NCBI GenBank assembly: GCA_942159475.1
Contig: OW804096.1
Span: forward strand, 139,675,442 to 139,739,441
From: Sthenelais limicola
Lineage: Eukaryota > Annelida > Polychaeta > Phyllodocida > Sigalionidae
DNA length: 64,000 bases
Direction: 5' to 3'
Below the pieces are notes generated by a model. It searched no databases. It had not been told where the DNA came from and worked only from the letters and a program-made list of their open reading frames with translations. This document shows positions 52,596 through 63,939 of this stretch, piece by piece (the stretch's first letter is position 1; every line of letters begins with the position of its first letter). A program made the position numbers and the translations under genes.

Positions 52596-52828
52596 GGGAC
52601 AGATTTTCAGAAAATGTACAATTCGCCTTCACCAACCCTGTCAAATAACCCACATTTAAGACAACAATGAGCTTCAAAATGCGGTTTAACATAACAGAAC
52701 TGATACTCAAATGAATGCGATACCAAGATACTCAGATATTCCCAGTATCCATCATTTTTCAATTTAATTTAGGAGAATTTCCTAATTGTGTAGAGCTACC
52801 AATTGTACATTTTTTGAAAATCTGACCC
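52596..52828 (-). mobile_element. Family A MITE (A3)
   Basis: Both TIRs (left GGGACAG), flanked by ATAT on both sides. Confidence 0.92.
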
Positions 52829-53165
52829 ATATATAAGGTCCGTCAGTGGAGAGTGATGTTAATGAAGGCCTTGGGTAGCGACAGATGTCATGTGGTTCTG
52901 ATGATGGGGAAGAGTTTGAACTATTGCTCGGGTCACTGTGCTGTGTTCCAGTAAGATTTGTGTTCACAAAGCTCTAACTCTTTCATTTCTTAGGAAATCT
53001 CCGATGAAAATGAAAGTAAAAGTGTTCTGGTAGCATTGCATATGTTATAGCTTGTACTATTAATCTAAACTAATTCTGAAATTACTCTTAACTACCACTG
53101 TAGAACATAAAAAATAATGAAAATCTCAAATCTTCAAATCTACCAAGCTAACCATTAAAGAAATA
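52829..53165. other. Unassigned sequence, possible exon fragment on the minus strand
   Basis: 52840-52967 reads on the minus strand as a Ser/Asn/Pro-rich peptide (SNSSNSSPSSEPHD) without clear splice sites. Confidence 0.25.
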
Positions 53166-53527
53166 AATAATTGAAAAATATTTGAAAAGTTGAGATCAAG
53201 CCGATTCCAATGGTAATAAACAGTCCAACAATCTAAGAAGTATTTCTAAATTTTAAGTCTGATATTTTCATTTTTGAAAAAAAAAATGTTTCCAATATTT
53301 CTTGGGGGCAATAAAAAGTAAAGTAACTAAATGTAGTCCATATGAGGACCTTTAAAACGAACGGATATGTGACATATATTGTCCTGAAATTTGAAACATC
53401 GCTTGATATAGGTATAAGTGATACACCCTCCAAATATTAGAACATTCCAATAATGTGATCTTGTGAAAAGAACACTTTCAAAAACATCAATTTTGCGACT
53501 TATGAGTGATTTTCCTGAAACGGATCA
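53166..53527. mobile_element. Family B MITE, left tip lost
   Basis: Begins within GAAAAGTTGAGATCAAGCCG; right TIR ends CCTGAAACGGATCAC. Confidence 0.82.
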
Positions 53528-53884
53528 CATATATCTCATACGTCCTGATAAAAAAAACCATTTTGTTATAAAAAAAATACGTCTGGTGGCCTGAAGGGAA
53601 ACATGACCCACTGCATGTTAGAAATATGAGTGAATGATGACAGACAAGGGGATGACCTTTAGTTTCAGTCCTGCTGCGAATATCGACAATTAGGCCACTA
53701 AATATGCCTTGTAATGTTGCAATGGTACACACAATTAGGCCACTAAATATACCTTGTAATGCTTCAATCGTAAACGGCATATCCCAGTGTACGAACGTTT
53801 ACTTTGATAGTGCTAATATGTGATATGTTGCAGAATCAATGTCGCAGCATTGATATTTTTCGAACTGTTTTGACGGGTTGTAGA

Positions 53885-54450
53885 GAGAGAGGGGAAGTGA
53901 AGAGAGGGGAGAGGAGAGAGGGGAGAGGGGAGAGGGGAGAGGGGAGAGGAGAGAGGAGAGAGGAGAGAGGGGAGAGGGGAGAGGGGAGAGGGGAGAGGGG
54001 AGAGGGGAGAGGGGAGAGGGGAGAGGGGAGAGGAGAGAGGGGAGAGGAGAGAGGAGAGAGGAGAGAGGGGAGGGGAGAAAGGGGAGAGGGGAGAGGTAAG
54101 AGGAGAGAGGGGAGAGGAGAGAGGGGAGAGGAGGGAGGGGAGAGGAGAGAGGGGACAGGGGAGTGGAGAGAGGGGAGAGGAGAGAGGAGAGAGGAGAGAG
54201 GAGAGAGGAGAGAGGAGAGAGGAGAGAGGAGAGAGGAGAGAGGAGAGAGGAGAGAGGAGAGAGGAGAGAGGAGAGAGGAGAGAGGAGAGAGGAGAGAGGA
54301 GAGAGGAGAGAGGAGAGAGGAGAGAGGAGAGAAGGGAGAGGGGAGAGGGGAGAGGGGAGAGGAGAGAGAAGTAGATGAGAGAGCAGAGAGCAGAGAGCAG
54401 AGAGCAGAGAGCAGAGAGCAGAGAGGATAGAAGATAGCTGAGAGGAGAGA
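53885..54450. repeat. Purine-only tract (GAGAGG/GGGGAGA)
   Basis: About 560 bases almost entirely A and G, with 6-, 7- and 13-base sub-periods (GAGAGGA, GAGAGGGGA). The long Arg/Glu/Gly and Ser/Leu/Pro proteins on the two strands are artefacts. Confidence 0.95.
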
Positions 54451-54786
54451 GAGCAGAGAGGAAAAACGAGACGTGGATTTCTAAAGCACTAGAATTATAG
54501 TTCACACTCCCACTGCATAAAGTTAGTCCCGTACTGCAGGCGAATTGTGACGGCCCCCTATCAGAGCAATTCATTAATCACCCGGGCTGTCACTACAGCG
54601 ACACAGCCCGCCTAATCCTGGTACTATTTCCATGCAGTGTGAAGATGTATAATTGTTAAATGTCAACCAGTCGAAATATCCTTCAGTACATACACACAAC
54701 TATAGGGGCTGCCAGGCAGGCAATCACTTCATCATTGGTGTTAAAAGTTTGAAAATACTCGATGTTTTGGGACCATTTTACTACCA
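54451..54786. other. Unassigned sequence
   Basis: No gene. GGGCTGTCACTACAGCGACACAGCCCG at 54583-54611, written here in part as GGGCTGTC and ACAGCCCG, can form a small hairpin. Confidence 0.4.
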
Positions 54787-55022
54787 GGGTTAGATTTTCA
54801 GAAAATGTACAATTGTCAGCTGTAAACATTTAGTAAATTCTGCTAAATTAGGCTGCAATTGGGTAAATGATAGGTAAAGTCGAGTATATTTGGCATTGCA
54901 TTGATTCTAGCAATCTGTTTGGTCAGGTTGAACTGTATTTTGAAATTTATTTGTGTCTGAGATTTGGGTTGGTGATCCAAGATTGGTGAAGGTGACTTGT
55001 ACATTTTCTGAAAGTCTTAACC
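54787..55022 (+). mobile_element. Family A MITE (A1)
   Basis: Both TIRs slightly diverged (GGGTTAG, CTTAACC), flanked by ACCA on both sides. Confidence 0.9.
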
Positions 55023-55162
55023 ACCAGTAGGTACTGGTATGTCTCCTTCAATTCTCTGCCTGGTTTGAGTCTTGTGGCGCAAATTGTAATTGACTCCAGG
55101 GAAGGGTATTGTAAGTATAGGTCAACAATTGCCAATGGTCATTTCAAAACCTACAGAGAGAT

Positions 55163-55566
55163 GTGATGTGTTTCAGGAAAATGAGTCATAAGTCGCAAAA
55201 AATAAATTTTGAGATACCATTATATTCGAAAATATGACATCAAGCCGATTCCAATGATAGTAAACAGTCTAATAATATAATAAGTATTTCTAGATTTTAA
55301 GTTTGATATTTCGTTTTTGAAAAAAAAAGTTTCCAATATTTCTGGGGGTCAATAAACAGTAAAGTAACCTAATGTGTTCCATATGAGGACCTTTAAAAAA
55401 GGGTATACTACATAGATTGTCCTGAAATTTAATATATCGATTGATATAGCTATAAGTGATAAATGTTCCAAAAGATAGAACATTCCAATAATGTGATCTT
55501 GTGAAAAAAACACTTTGACAAATATCAATTTTGCAACTTATGACTCATTTTCCTAAAACACGACAC
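55163..55566. mobile_element. Family B MITE
   Basis: Begins GTGATGTGTTTCAGGAAAAT, ends AAAACACGACAC; flanked by AGAT on both sides. Confidence 0.92.
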
Positions 55567-55982
55567 AGATGTGTCATGTCAATGTATCATCTTGTATGTA
55601 TCATTTATCATGTATCATTTATCATGTATCATTTTAGCTAATCGTACACAAATATTCAGGATATTATTATCAATCTTGTACTGAGGTGAGGTGCCCACCG
55701 CTGAAAAAAATAAAAAAAAAATTGTTTACCTGTGTATATTTACTCAGATTCGTGAACTAATGTTCTAAAGGTATGTCTAACCTCGACAATATTATATAAT
55801 TCGTGTCGGTACGAAATGATATATTAAGGTTAAAATTTTTGTAAAGGTAATGTAATACTTGCAAGAAAGATTCTTTGTATATTACTGAATTTGAAGCCTT
55901 TTTTTACTTGAGTCTGTGAGATTATCCATGTAAAGCATAGAAATCAGCTCAATAAAATTTCTTTAAAAATAAATCTTGAAAT
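55567..55982. other. Unassigned sequence
   Basis: Three tandem ATGTATCATTTATC-like units at 55593-55632. The end AGCTCAATAAAATTTCTTTA may be a retroposon tail. No gene. Confidence 0.35.
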
Positions 55983-56646
55983 GTGATGTGTTATAAGAAG
56001 ATGAGCCACACGTTGCAAATGTTAAATGTTTTCCCACAGGATCCGTTGCTCAGAATGCTTTCATTTTGGGGGTCTTTGGAACTGCTTATATCGTTAATGC
56101 GTGTGTCAGATTTCAAGTCTTTATGGGTTTTTTTTAAACAGATTTTATTTCGAAACAAATTTCACAAATGTGATACCTTTCAATGTCCGAAAGTATTTCT
56201 GCTGCAGATACAAATTACAATAACAAAAGTATTAATCATCGATACATTAGCGAAGATCTGATACGGCAATATTACGCGTACAGGATTTTACAAGAAGGCT
56301 CTTTTAGTGTACCTCTACTAGACAAGAATAGACCGTATTTAATACTAATTTTTTTGTGAGATTTTTTGCCGTCTAAAATACAATAGTACAACATACATGA
56401 ATACAATACAGTTTAAGAAATCTATGCTTATCAAAAGTAATCCTAGAGAGTATATTTAATTACTTTACTGGTAATTGACCATTAAGAGATATAGCGAAAA
56501 GGTTTTTCATGCATAAACAATAAAGAAATACTTATTAGGTGTCCTAATGTTTACTATCATTAGAATCCACTTTATGTTTTCAAATATGATGATATCTCTA
56601 AATCCCTTTTTTGCGACTTGTGACTCATTTCCCTGTGATACCTCAC
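55983..56646. mobile_element. Family B MITE, enlarged (664 bp)
   Basis: Left TIR diverged (GTGATGTGTTATAAGAAGAT), right TIR ends GATACCTCAC; flanked by AAAT on both sides. About 250 bases longer than other copies, with an unrelated insert around 56130-56390. Confidence 0.82.
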
Positions 56647-56782
56647 AAATTCTCTAAGTGAGGTATTTCTACATGTAGTATCCCTCAATAGTAAAACGCT
56701 ATGGGGGAAATGAAGTACTAAATATAATTCTCATCATCAATCCCCTCCTCTTACCTTATCAGATTACAGTTTGTGCTCATAT

Positions 56783-57018
56783 GGGTCAGATTTTCAGAAA
56801 ATGTACAATTGGCAGCTGTACACATTCAGTAAATTCTGCCAAATTAGGTTGCAATTCAGTCAGTACTAGGTAAACTCGAGTATATTCGGCATTGCACTGA
56901 TTCTAGCAATGTGTTTGGTTAGGATGAACTGTATTTTGAACTTTTTTTTTCGTCTGAAATTGGGGATATTTGAGAAAATTGGCTCAGTAGAATTGTACAT
57001 TTTCTGAAAGTCTGACCC
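56783..57018 (+). mobile_element. Family A MITE (A1)
   Basis: Both TIRs, flanked by ATAT on both sides. Confidence 0.93.
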
Positions 57019-57192
57019 ATATACCTATGACCCACTCACAGTGGGTACTCTTAAACTGATACCGTGATAAGCAGAAAGAGAGTCTAAAGTGGTGTTCTAT
57101 GAAATAAACAAAAATGAATCTTATTCAAAAATCCCAATCAAGAACGTGAATCCGATTTTATTGAGGTTGGCAGAATTCAAATGACAAACAGA

Positions 57193-57243
57193 AACCAACG
57201 TGTATCGGCCTGAGAGGCCTTCATCTGGGGGCTGTTGACATTC
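57193..57243 (-). ncRNA. Degenerate hammerhead-ribozyme-like motif
   Basis: On the minus strand: GTC cleavage-like triplet, a CAGATGA box (hammerhead core is CTGATGA), a hairpin GGCC-TCTCA-GGCC as stem II, then GATAC (core is GAAAC). Order and spacing fit a minimal hammerhead with two core substitutions, probably inactive. Such motifs are known in Penelope-like elements. No reverse transcriptase is nearby. Confidence 0.35.
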
Positions 57244-57384
57244 AAAAAGGCTGGGGAGTATGAAATAAACAATACCTCAACAAGGGGTACTGGGGATCGC
57301 CCATGCAAAATGTATTCATTCATTTTCAGCTAACATCGATGTTGTGCTTAGGGATATATTAAAGTTGAATTAAACTGAATTCAA

Positions 57385-57500
57385 TTTAATTCAATTCAAA
57401 CATTCTTTATTGTCATTTTTGTTAGAAAAAAATAATTTTGGTACACCAATTCTGGCGTGCCAGATCTTCCTATGGGTGCCATTACATCATGTCGTGTTAG
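57385..57500 (-). mobile_element. LINE-like 3' tail
   Basis: On the minus strand AATGACAATAAAGAATGTTT is followed by GAATTGAATT repeats, the typical 3' end of CR1/L2-type LINEs. The body is not identifiable. Confidence 0.45.
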
Positions 57501-57517
57501 GGACAATATGGCAGAAA

Positions 57518-57672
57518 ACATTAATATAATATAATGTAATATAATATAATGAAATATAATATATAAAATAATATAATATAGTATAATATAATGTAATATA
57601 TAATATAATGTAATATATTGTAATGTAATATAATGATATAATATAAAATAATATATAATATAATATAATAGA
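57518..57672. repeat. TAATATAATA-type AT minisatellite
   Basis: About 150 bases of imperfect 5- and 10-base AT units. Confidence 0.93.
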
Positions 57673-57795
57673 GTTAACATGAATAGTAACATCAATTTGA
57701 ATTGAATTGAATTATGTATTCGTCAAGATTATGCCAAAGCTATAACATGTATAAAGCTATAGCTATACAGAATGTGTTATATCAAATGTAAGCTA

Positions 57796-58033
57796 AAGGG
57801 TGGTCTCCACTGGCTGCGGTAAGTTCTGCAGTACGCCTTGCGATGGTGTTGTGCTGGTTCTAAAGGTGGAGAAGAATGATGAGGTCTTGCCTATATGGTT
57901 CACTGGCCATGTAGGCAGGACCTCGCAACTTCTCACCATCAGAGCACCATCGCAAGGCTTACCACAGAGCTTACCGCAGAGCTTACCGCAGAGCTTACCG
58001 CAGAGCTTACCGCATCCAGTGGAGACCACCTTT
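57796..58033. mobile_element. Family C MITE
   Basis: Ends AAGGGTGGTCTCCACTGG and complement, flanked by TA; five 12-bp units in the right arm. Confidence 0.9.
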
Positions 58034-58520
58034 TAGACAAAGAAACATTAAGAGTTGAAGTGAAGGCTAACAATGTTTTCTCGTAACATGACCAGTGAGT
58101 AGGCAAAAGTCCAGTTTCATTTACTCCAAATTATTACAAAAAACACATGCCAACTCTGACGACGATGTCAGACATTCGCATTTCATAAGTTGGGTCATTG
58201 GCAAATGACACTGCAAATCCCCAAATGTAATGAAAAGGCTATTATTTTGCGATAAGTCTTACACTAAAACACAGAATAGTAGGGCCATTTAACCAGTTGT
58301 TTTATTGCACTGTTTCTCCCAGAAGAAATCTGCTTTTTAGTGAGCAATGTTTATGGGTGATGTTGGACCGTAGCGACCACCAGTAAACTTACATAAGTCA
58401 ATGTCTACATTGAGTATCCATCACAGATAATGAAACAGAAAACTTCAGTTAACGCTTTGGCTATCAAGGTGCATCAACATCTGGACATGGATAAGACTTC
58501 TAGTAGATTCTTTACTATTT
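58034..58520. other. Unassigned sequence
   Basis: No gene or known repeat recognised. Confidence 0.4.
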
Positions 58521-58927
58521 GGGATGTGTTTCAGGAAAATGAGTCATAAGTCGCAAAATTGATATTTTTCAAAGTGTTTTTTTCACAAGATCACATTTTT
58601 GGAATGTTCTACATTTTGGAGGGTTAATCACTTATAGCTATATCAATCAATGTATTAAATTTCAGGACAATCTATGTAATATACCCTTCCGTTTAAAGGT
58701 CCTCATATGGACTACATTTAGTTACTTTACTGTTTATTGACCCCCAGAAATATTGGAAACATTTTTATTCAAAAACGAAAATATCAAACTTAAAATCTAA
58801 AAATACTTATTGGATTATTAGACTGTTTACTATCATTGGAATCAGCTTGATCTCATCTTTTCAAATATGATGGTATCTCAAAATCTATTTTTTGCGACTT
58901 ATGACTCATTTCCCTGAAACACATCAC
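58521..58927. mobile_element. Family B MITE (full length)
   Basis: Left GGGATGTGTTTCAGGAAAAT, right ends ACACATCAC; flanked by ATTT on both sides. Very similar to the copy at 9091. Confidence 0.93.
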
Positions 58928-60257
58928 ATTTGTATATGTTTGTATTTTTTCCTCATTCAGTTCTGGTAGTTGGTTGGAAGTTCTGTAAGCTCTTACCATC
59001 TATTATAGCACGCCCCCTGCGGATAATCAATTAAACTCTCATCAATGACCTGTTTTGATATTGGGTAGAGCATTCGGTTCTTCAAAGGGTTTTATAACCT
59101 GCACTGTGGAGATTCTGTGGAGCACGTTTGAGAACAAAATGGAGCATTTTGGTGGAAATCAATAAAAACGAGCGGAGGAGGGAGACAGAGGAAAGAAGGG
59201 GGAGCCTTTAGTTAGTAGAAAGCTTTAATTAGTATAATCACACAAGCAACCAAGAAACTTCAGAAGGGCTTATATCAAATATAGCTATAGCAAATGAAGT
59301 ACATGATTCCAAGTTGAAATACCATAATATACAATACCATAAACTCTTAAATTGACTACATAAATAAGTTACCAATAGTTTGCAAGAGACAATGAAAAGA
59401 GAGGTGGATGTCTTGTAAATTCTAATGAAACAAAACAATATATAGAAGCTCACTATAGCCTAGTCCAGTACACACATATAGGAGACGGGGGAGGTCTCTC
59501 AAACCATTTTCTCCCGACCATACTTCTACTGACTGCTGCTGATTATTCTCAATACAAATCCATTAAAAAGGTATTCTTCCGCATGGCTTCTGGTATTATT
59601 GGTCATAGGTCAAGGATATCTGTTTTAAAAGCAACATCGCAAGCCATATAGATACAGACGATTTGTCCCCCACATATTGTAAAACATAAAAGTATATTGT
59701 AACACACACTTCATATCGTTTCTCCTATTAATCTATCCTATCTATCTATCTATCTATCTATCTAGGTATTTTTTGTTTATTTTCCTAGCTTCATATGGTA
59801 GAGGCAAAGAGTATTGTTTCTTTTTCTGTATATTGCATTTTCTTTATTTATTCGACTATAACAAAAAAGTTATATTAATGTCAATGACATTCAAGAGAGA
59901 AACAGTCAGGAGTTGGGGCAGGCAGTTAAGTAGCCCATACTAGGCCTCAACTTCCCAGCTCGGGAGAAGTCGGGGACGGCCCTCTGTCTAGCAGTTAAGG
60001 TATCTATCTCAATGTTATGTGGTGGGGGAGACAGGGGTTGGGTCCTGTGTCATATGATATGGGGTGGAGGTTGGGGTAATTACAGGAGGACCCTTTGAAT
60101 ACCATTAATGACCCTGGAGGAGAAAGGAGGTGGCTAGATGAGGGGAGAAAGGGAGAAAGGGTATGAAGGTTGAAAGGGGGGAAGAGATTTGAGACAATGA
60201 ACTGATTGTTGGTCATTTGATGATAGTTTAATTGATCCCCAGGGGTTGTGCTATAAA
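58928..60257. other. Unassigned sequence
   Basis: 1.3 kb without supported coding sequence. A (TATC)n microsatellite lies at about 59730-59764. Confidence 0.4.
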
Positions 60258-60382
60258 GCACTTGGAAGACTATAGTCTCTAATGACAGGTCCACCAGGGT
60301 TATAAATGGTGCAACTCGCTATCGCTCGTGCACCATTTACCCTGGTGCACCCGTCATTAGAGACTGCCATCTTCCAAGTACT
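60258..60382. repeat. Long imperfect hairpin (about 55-base arms)
   Basis: AGTCTCTAATGAC and CCACCAGGGTTATAAATGGT on the left pair with ACCATTTACCCTGGTG and GTCATTAGAGACT on the right, with a loop ACTCGCTATCGCTCG and outer CTTGGAAG/CTTCCAAG pairing. No target duplication; may be a fold-back element. Confidence 0.8.
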
Positions 60383-60384
60383 AA

Positions 60385-60855
60385 TTATTATATGATGTTT
60401 TATCAAGTCTAGTTCAGCTCCTATACCTGGTCTTCCATTAATTCCTGGGGTAGCATACTACCATCTATTGTTGTAGATGTATTTACCAGGCTCTTAAAGC
60501 TGGTCTTTCAGTAAATCCTAGGGTAGTATACTACCATCTATTGTTGTATGATGTTTTACCAGGCTGTTTAGATCAGCTCAGCACTACAGCTGGTCTTCCA
60601 CTAACTCCTGGGGTAGTATACTACCATCTATTGCTGTATGATGTTTTACCAGGCTGTTTAGTTCAGCTCCTATAGCTGGTCTCCCATTAAATCCTGGGGT
60701 AGTATACTACCATCTATTGCTGTATGATGTTTTACTGGGCTGTTAAGTTCAGCTCCTATAGCTGGTCTTCCACTAACTCCTGGGGTAGTATACTACCATC
60801 TATCGTTGTATGATGTTTACCATGCTGTTTAGTTCAGCTCCTATAGCTATAGCTT
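60385..60855. repeat. About 90-bp tandem repeat, 5 copies
   Basis: Units contain GGTAGTATACTACCATCTAT, TGTATGATGTTTTACCAGGC and CTCCTATAGCTGGTCTTCCA. GGTAGTATACTACC within each unit is a 14-base palindrome. One isolated unit is at 40216. Confidence 0.92.
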
Positions 60856-61077
60856 ACAACTTACTCTCTCCAAGTCTTAAATGCCTGATTTAGATATTCC
60901 AATTAGCATAGACGCCCATGTCAATTTCAATCGCCATATAATTAATTGGAATCACCAGAATATTACTCAACAAAACGCCTGATGCCCTGGACGCCAAACG
61001 CCCTGTATTTTGCACGCTACGTAGTTTCTCGGCATGTGGTGCACCTACTCGTTCATCTCTGTGTAGAGAACGTTAAA

Positions 61078-61312
61078 TGGTCAGATTTTCAGAAGATGTA
61101 CAATTCACCTTCACCAATCCTCTCAAACAACCCAAATTTCAGACGAAAATAAAGCTCAAAACTCAGTTCAACCTGACTAAACAGATTGCTAGAATCAATG
61201 CAATGCCAAATATACTCAAATTCAACTAGTATTATCCAAATTGCAGCCTAATTTAGCAGAATTTACTAAATGTGTACAGCTGCCAACTGTACATTTTGTG
61301 AAAATCTGACCC
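61078..61312 (-). mobile_element. Family A MITE (A1)
   Basis: 235 bp, both TIRs (left TGGTCAG), flanked by TAAA on both sides. Confidence 0.92.
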
Positions 61313-61994
61313 TAAATCCTATGTGAATAAGGCCCAGAAGTCTTTAACACATCCCTCGATTTAACTATGATGCGATAACGGTTTATCTCAGCTCTATTTA
61401 TCTGATATTATTTCAAGGCTCGTGCTGCTAGTTCTCTTCAGAGACAAAACATTTTAACATACCAACTCACTATATAGAAATTAATTCGTGTATTTTTATC
61501 TGGATATAAATATTGTGATTAATTTAGTCTTTAGTCAGTTATGTTTACATGTTTATAGATGTAAAGCGCTCGTACATCATAATTAGGGTGGTACAGGTTT
61601 TCCTATGTCGGCTAATTGGTCATGTCAGACCTATAGATAGCAGGAGCTATATAAAGTGAGACCTTTGCCTTGACATCTATAGTTGGCGGCCCTAAATTTA
61701 GGTAGAAATGAAAAAAATCACAGCCTTAGAGGAATTATCCACCGATCATGGAATCATTATACATTACATGTCATGCCTATTTCTGTTGTACTCATTTTGG
61801 GACCATTTTGCATCATTTATTTCGTCCCTTTTTTATACTGGTTTTAAGCTTTTTTCATTCGTATTTTATATGGTTGGTGTTAAGTACTACTAGCTGTTTG
61901 CCAACAACAATTGATTCAAACTGACCTGTCCTTCAGGTTCTAGGTCAGTACCCTTTACCTTAGGCTTCTAGTCGTATCCAGCCCTAACATACTT
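61313..61994. other. Unassigned sequence
   Basis: Only a short hydrophobic frame at 61708-61893, without supporting features. Confidence 0.4.
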
Positions 61995-62227
61995 GGGTCA
62001 GATTTTCAAAAAATGTACAATTCACCTTCACCAATCCTCTCAAATACACCAAATTTAAGACAAAAATGAGCTCCAAATTGCAGTTTAACATAACAGAACC
62101 GATACTTTAAATCAATACGATACCAAATAACTCGGCTATACCCGGTATTAATCTTTTTTTAGCCACATTTAGCGGAATTGCCTTATTGTGTAGAGCTGGC
62201 AATTGTACATTTATGAAAATCTGACCC
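61995..62227 (-). mobile_element. Family A MITE (A3)
   Basis: Both TIRs; right TIR lacks TTC of TTTTCTGAA. 13 bases separate it from the next copy. Confidence 0.9.
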
Positions 62228-62240
62228 ATATGTATAATAT

Positions 62241-62475
62241 GGGTCAGATCTTCTAAAACGTACAATTGGCCTTCACCAATCCTCTCAAATAACCCCAATT
62301 TAAGACGACAATCAGGTTCAAAATACAATTCAACATAGCCAGACAGATTTATTGAATGAATGCAATACAGAATAAACTAGATATATACCTAGTATGTATC
62401 AATTTTTACTCTCATTTAGCAGAATTTGATACATGTGTAGAACTGTAGATTGTGCATTTTCTGAAAATCTGACTC
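62241..62475 (-). mobile_element. Family A MITE (A2)
   Basis: Both TIRs; right tip GACTC. Tandem neighbour of an A3 copy, so two subfamilies inserted side by side. Confidence 0.9.
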
Positions 62476-62564
62476 ACTAGTGAACTAACCAACTGATCGT
62501 AACGGGACAAACACAGACGTATCGTATTCATTGTTACCAGTCAAATCAAGTCAAACTAAGGTGA

Positions 62565-62700
62565 CATTTTTTTTTTTTTTAAGGATTTTATTTCGACTTA
62601 GTTGCCGACTCCCCTTTTCGGGGTTAGTTCTGTCGGGCCAAGATGCAAATTGATTTGTACAGAGATTCTATGTTCATTTTATACACATATAAACATGAAA
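62565..62700 (-). mobile_element. Retroposon 3' end with poly(A)
   Basis: On the minus strand CGAAATAAAATCC is followed by about 17 A, a poly(A) signal and tail of a retroposed copy. Upstream sequence (GGCCCGACAGAAC, CGAAAAGGGGAGTCGG) is not recognised; the 5' boundary is unknown. Confidence 0.5.
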
Positions 62701-63230
62701 AATATGGAGTGATAAAAACTATGTTACACAATCATTGAATTAGGCAGAGAGACCTCTATAGAGATGTTTTTAGCTTGATTTCCACCATTGCCACTTTCTA
62801 TTTTCATAGAGTGTTTGTGGATTGTATTCACTTGATAAGTAGCGTTTGTATCTTAGCTAGATAGTATGATTACAGAAATACATGAGACAGTTTTCTAATT
62901 GCTTTTCCTCACTTTGCCACTTGAACTTATGGTGAGTGTTCAGTGGTAGGAATATCGCTTTACAGATTTGTATACGGAAGAGATTTGTATATACATTCAG
63001 GTTTTATGATGAGTGGTTAGCAATATAGTAGGGGGAATAAGGCATCAAAATAGCCACAACCGTGCACTTTTGGTTAAAAGCATGAAACTTCTCACGATTG
63101 ATCATTGACCCCTGGTGATCAAAATCTGATATGGATCACTAAAATTCGAGCCGGATCCTGCCGCTAGGGGGCGTTTGTGTATTAGAATGCATTAGAATAT
63201 GTCTTCAAAGATTGTATTATAGGGTGAAAC
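62701..63230. other. Unassigned sequence
   Basis: No supported gene; part may belong to the retroposon ending at 62565. Confidence 0.35.
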
Positions 63231-63385
63231 CGCCAGAAAATGTACAATTCACCTTCACCAATCCTCTTAAATAACCCAAACTTAAGACAAAAATCAGGTT
63301 AAAAATACAGTTCAACATAACCAATGGACTGCTTCAATCAAGGCAATATCAAATATATACTGCACATTTTCTCAAGATCTGACCC
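63231..63385 (-). mobile_element. Family A MITE, A4, internally deleted
   Basis: Left GCCAGAAAATGTACAATTCA lacks the GGGT tip; interior matches the copy at 46872; right TIR ends CAAGATCTGACCC. About 80 bases of the centre are missing. Confidence 0.78.
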
Positions 63386-63704
63386 ACTAAGATGCAGAAA
63401 AAGCAGAGATACTGAGAATATGCAAGTATTATTAGGAGATTGAAAAGTTAGAAACCAACGCAGCATACAAATTCTAAATAATGAAGCAAAAAAACCCAGT
63501 ATGTTAGTAAGTGATTTGCCTTAATTTCTTGCCATCATTAGAAGCATTATTTTGAAGCTAATAATAGAGTGTCCGAAAAGTAGTTACTCAGGGGGCAAAG
63601 GTTTGAAGTCAAAACTCCCCCGCTTTTCTCTCCTCTTAAAGGACCTAAGGAATGACGTTTCAAATACTTTTCGGACGGACTATAGTCCCAACCGTATTCT
63701 ATGT

Positions 63705-63939
63705 GGGTCGAATTTTCAGAAAATGTACAATTGGCAGCCGTACACATCGAGTAATTTCTGCTAAATTAAGCTGCAATTTGGTCAATACTAGGTAAATTCG
63801 AGTATATTTTACATTGTTTTGATTCTATCAATCGATTTAGTTAGGTTGAACTGCATTTTGAACTTTATTTTCGTCTGAAATTTGGGTTATTTGAGAAGAA
63901 TGGCGATGTTTAATCGTACATTTTCTGAAAACCTGACCC
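63705..63939 (+). mobile_element. Family A MITE (A1)
   Basis: 235 bp, both TIRs (left GGGTCGAATTTTCAG); flanks ATGT and ATAT. Confidence 0.9.

Noticed and set aside
53804..54574. Arg/Glu/Gly-rich and Ser/Leu/Pro-rich ORFs on opposite strands
   Set aside because: Pure composition effect of the purine tract, which contains almost no stop codons.
57396..57695. 99-residue Tyr/Ile-rich minus-strand ORF
   Set aside because: Arises from the AT minisatellite.
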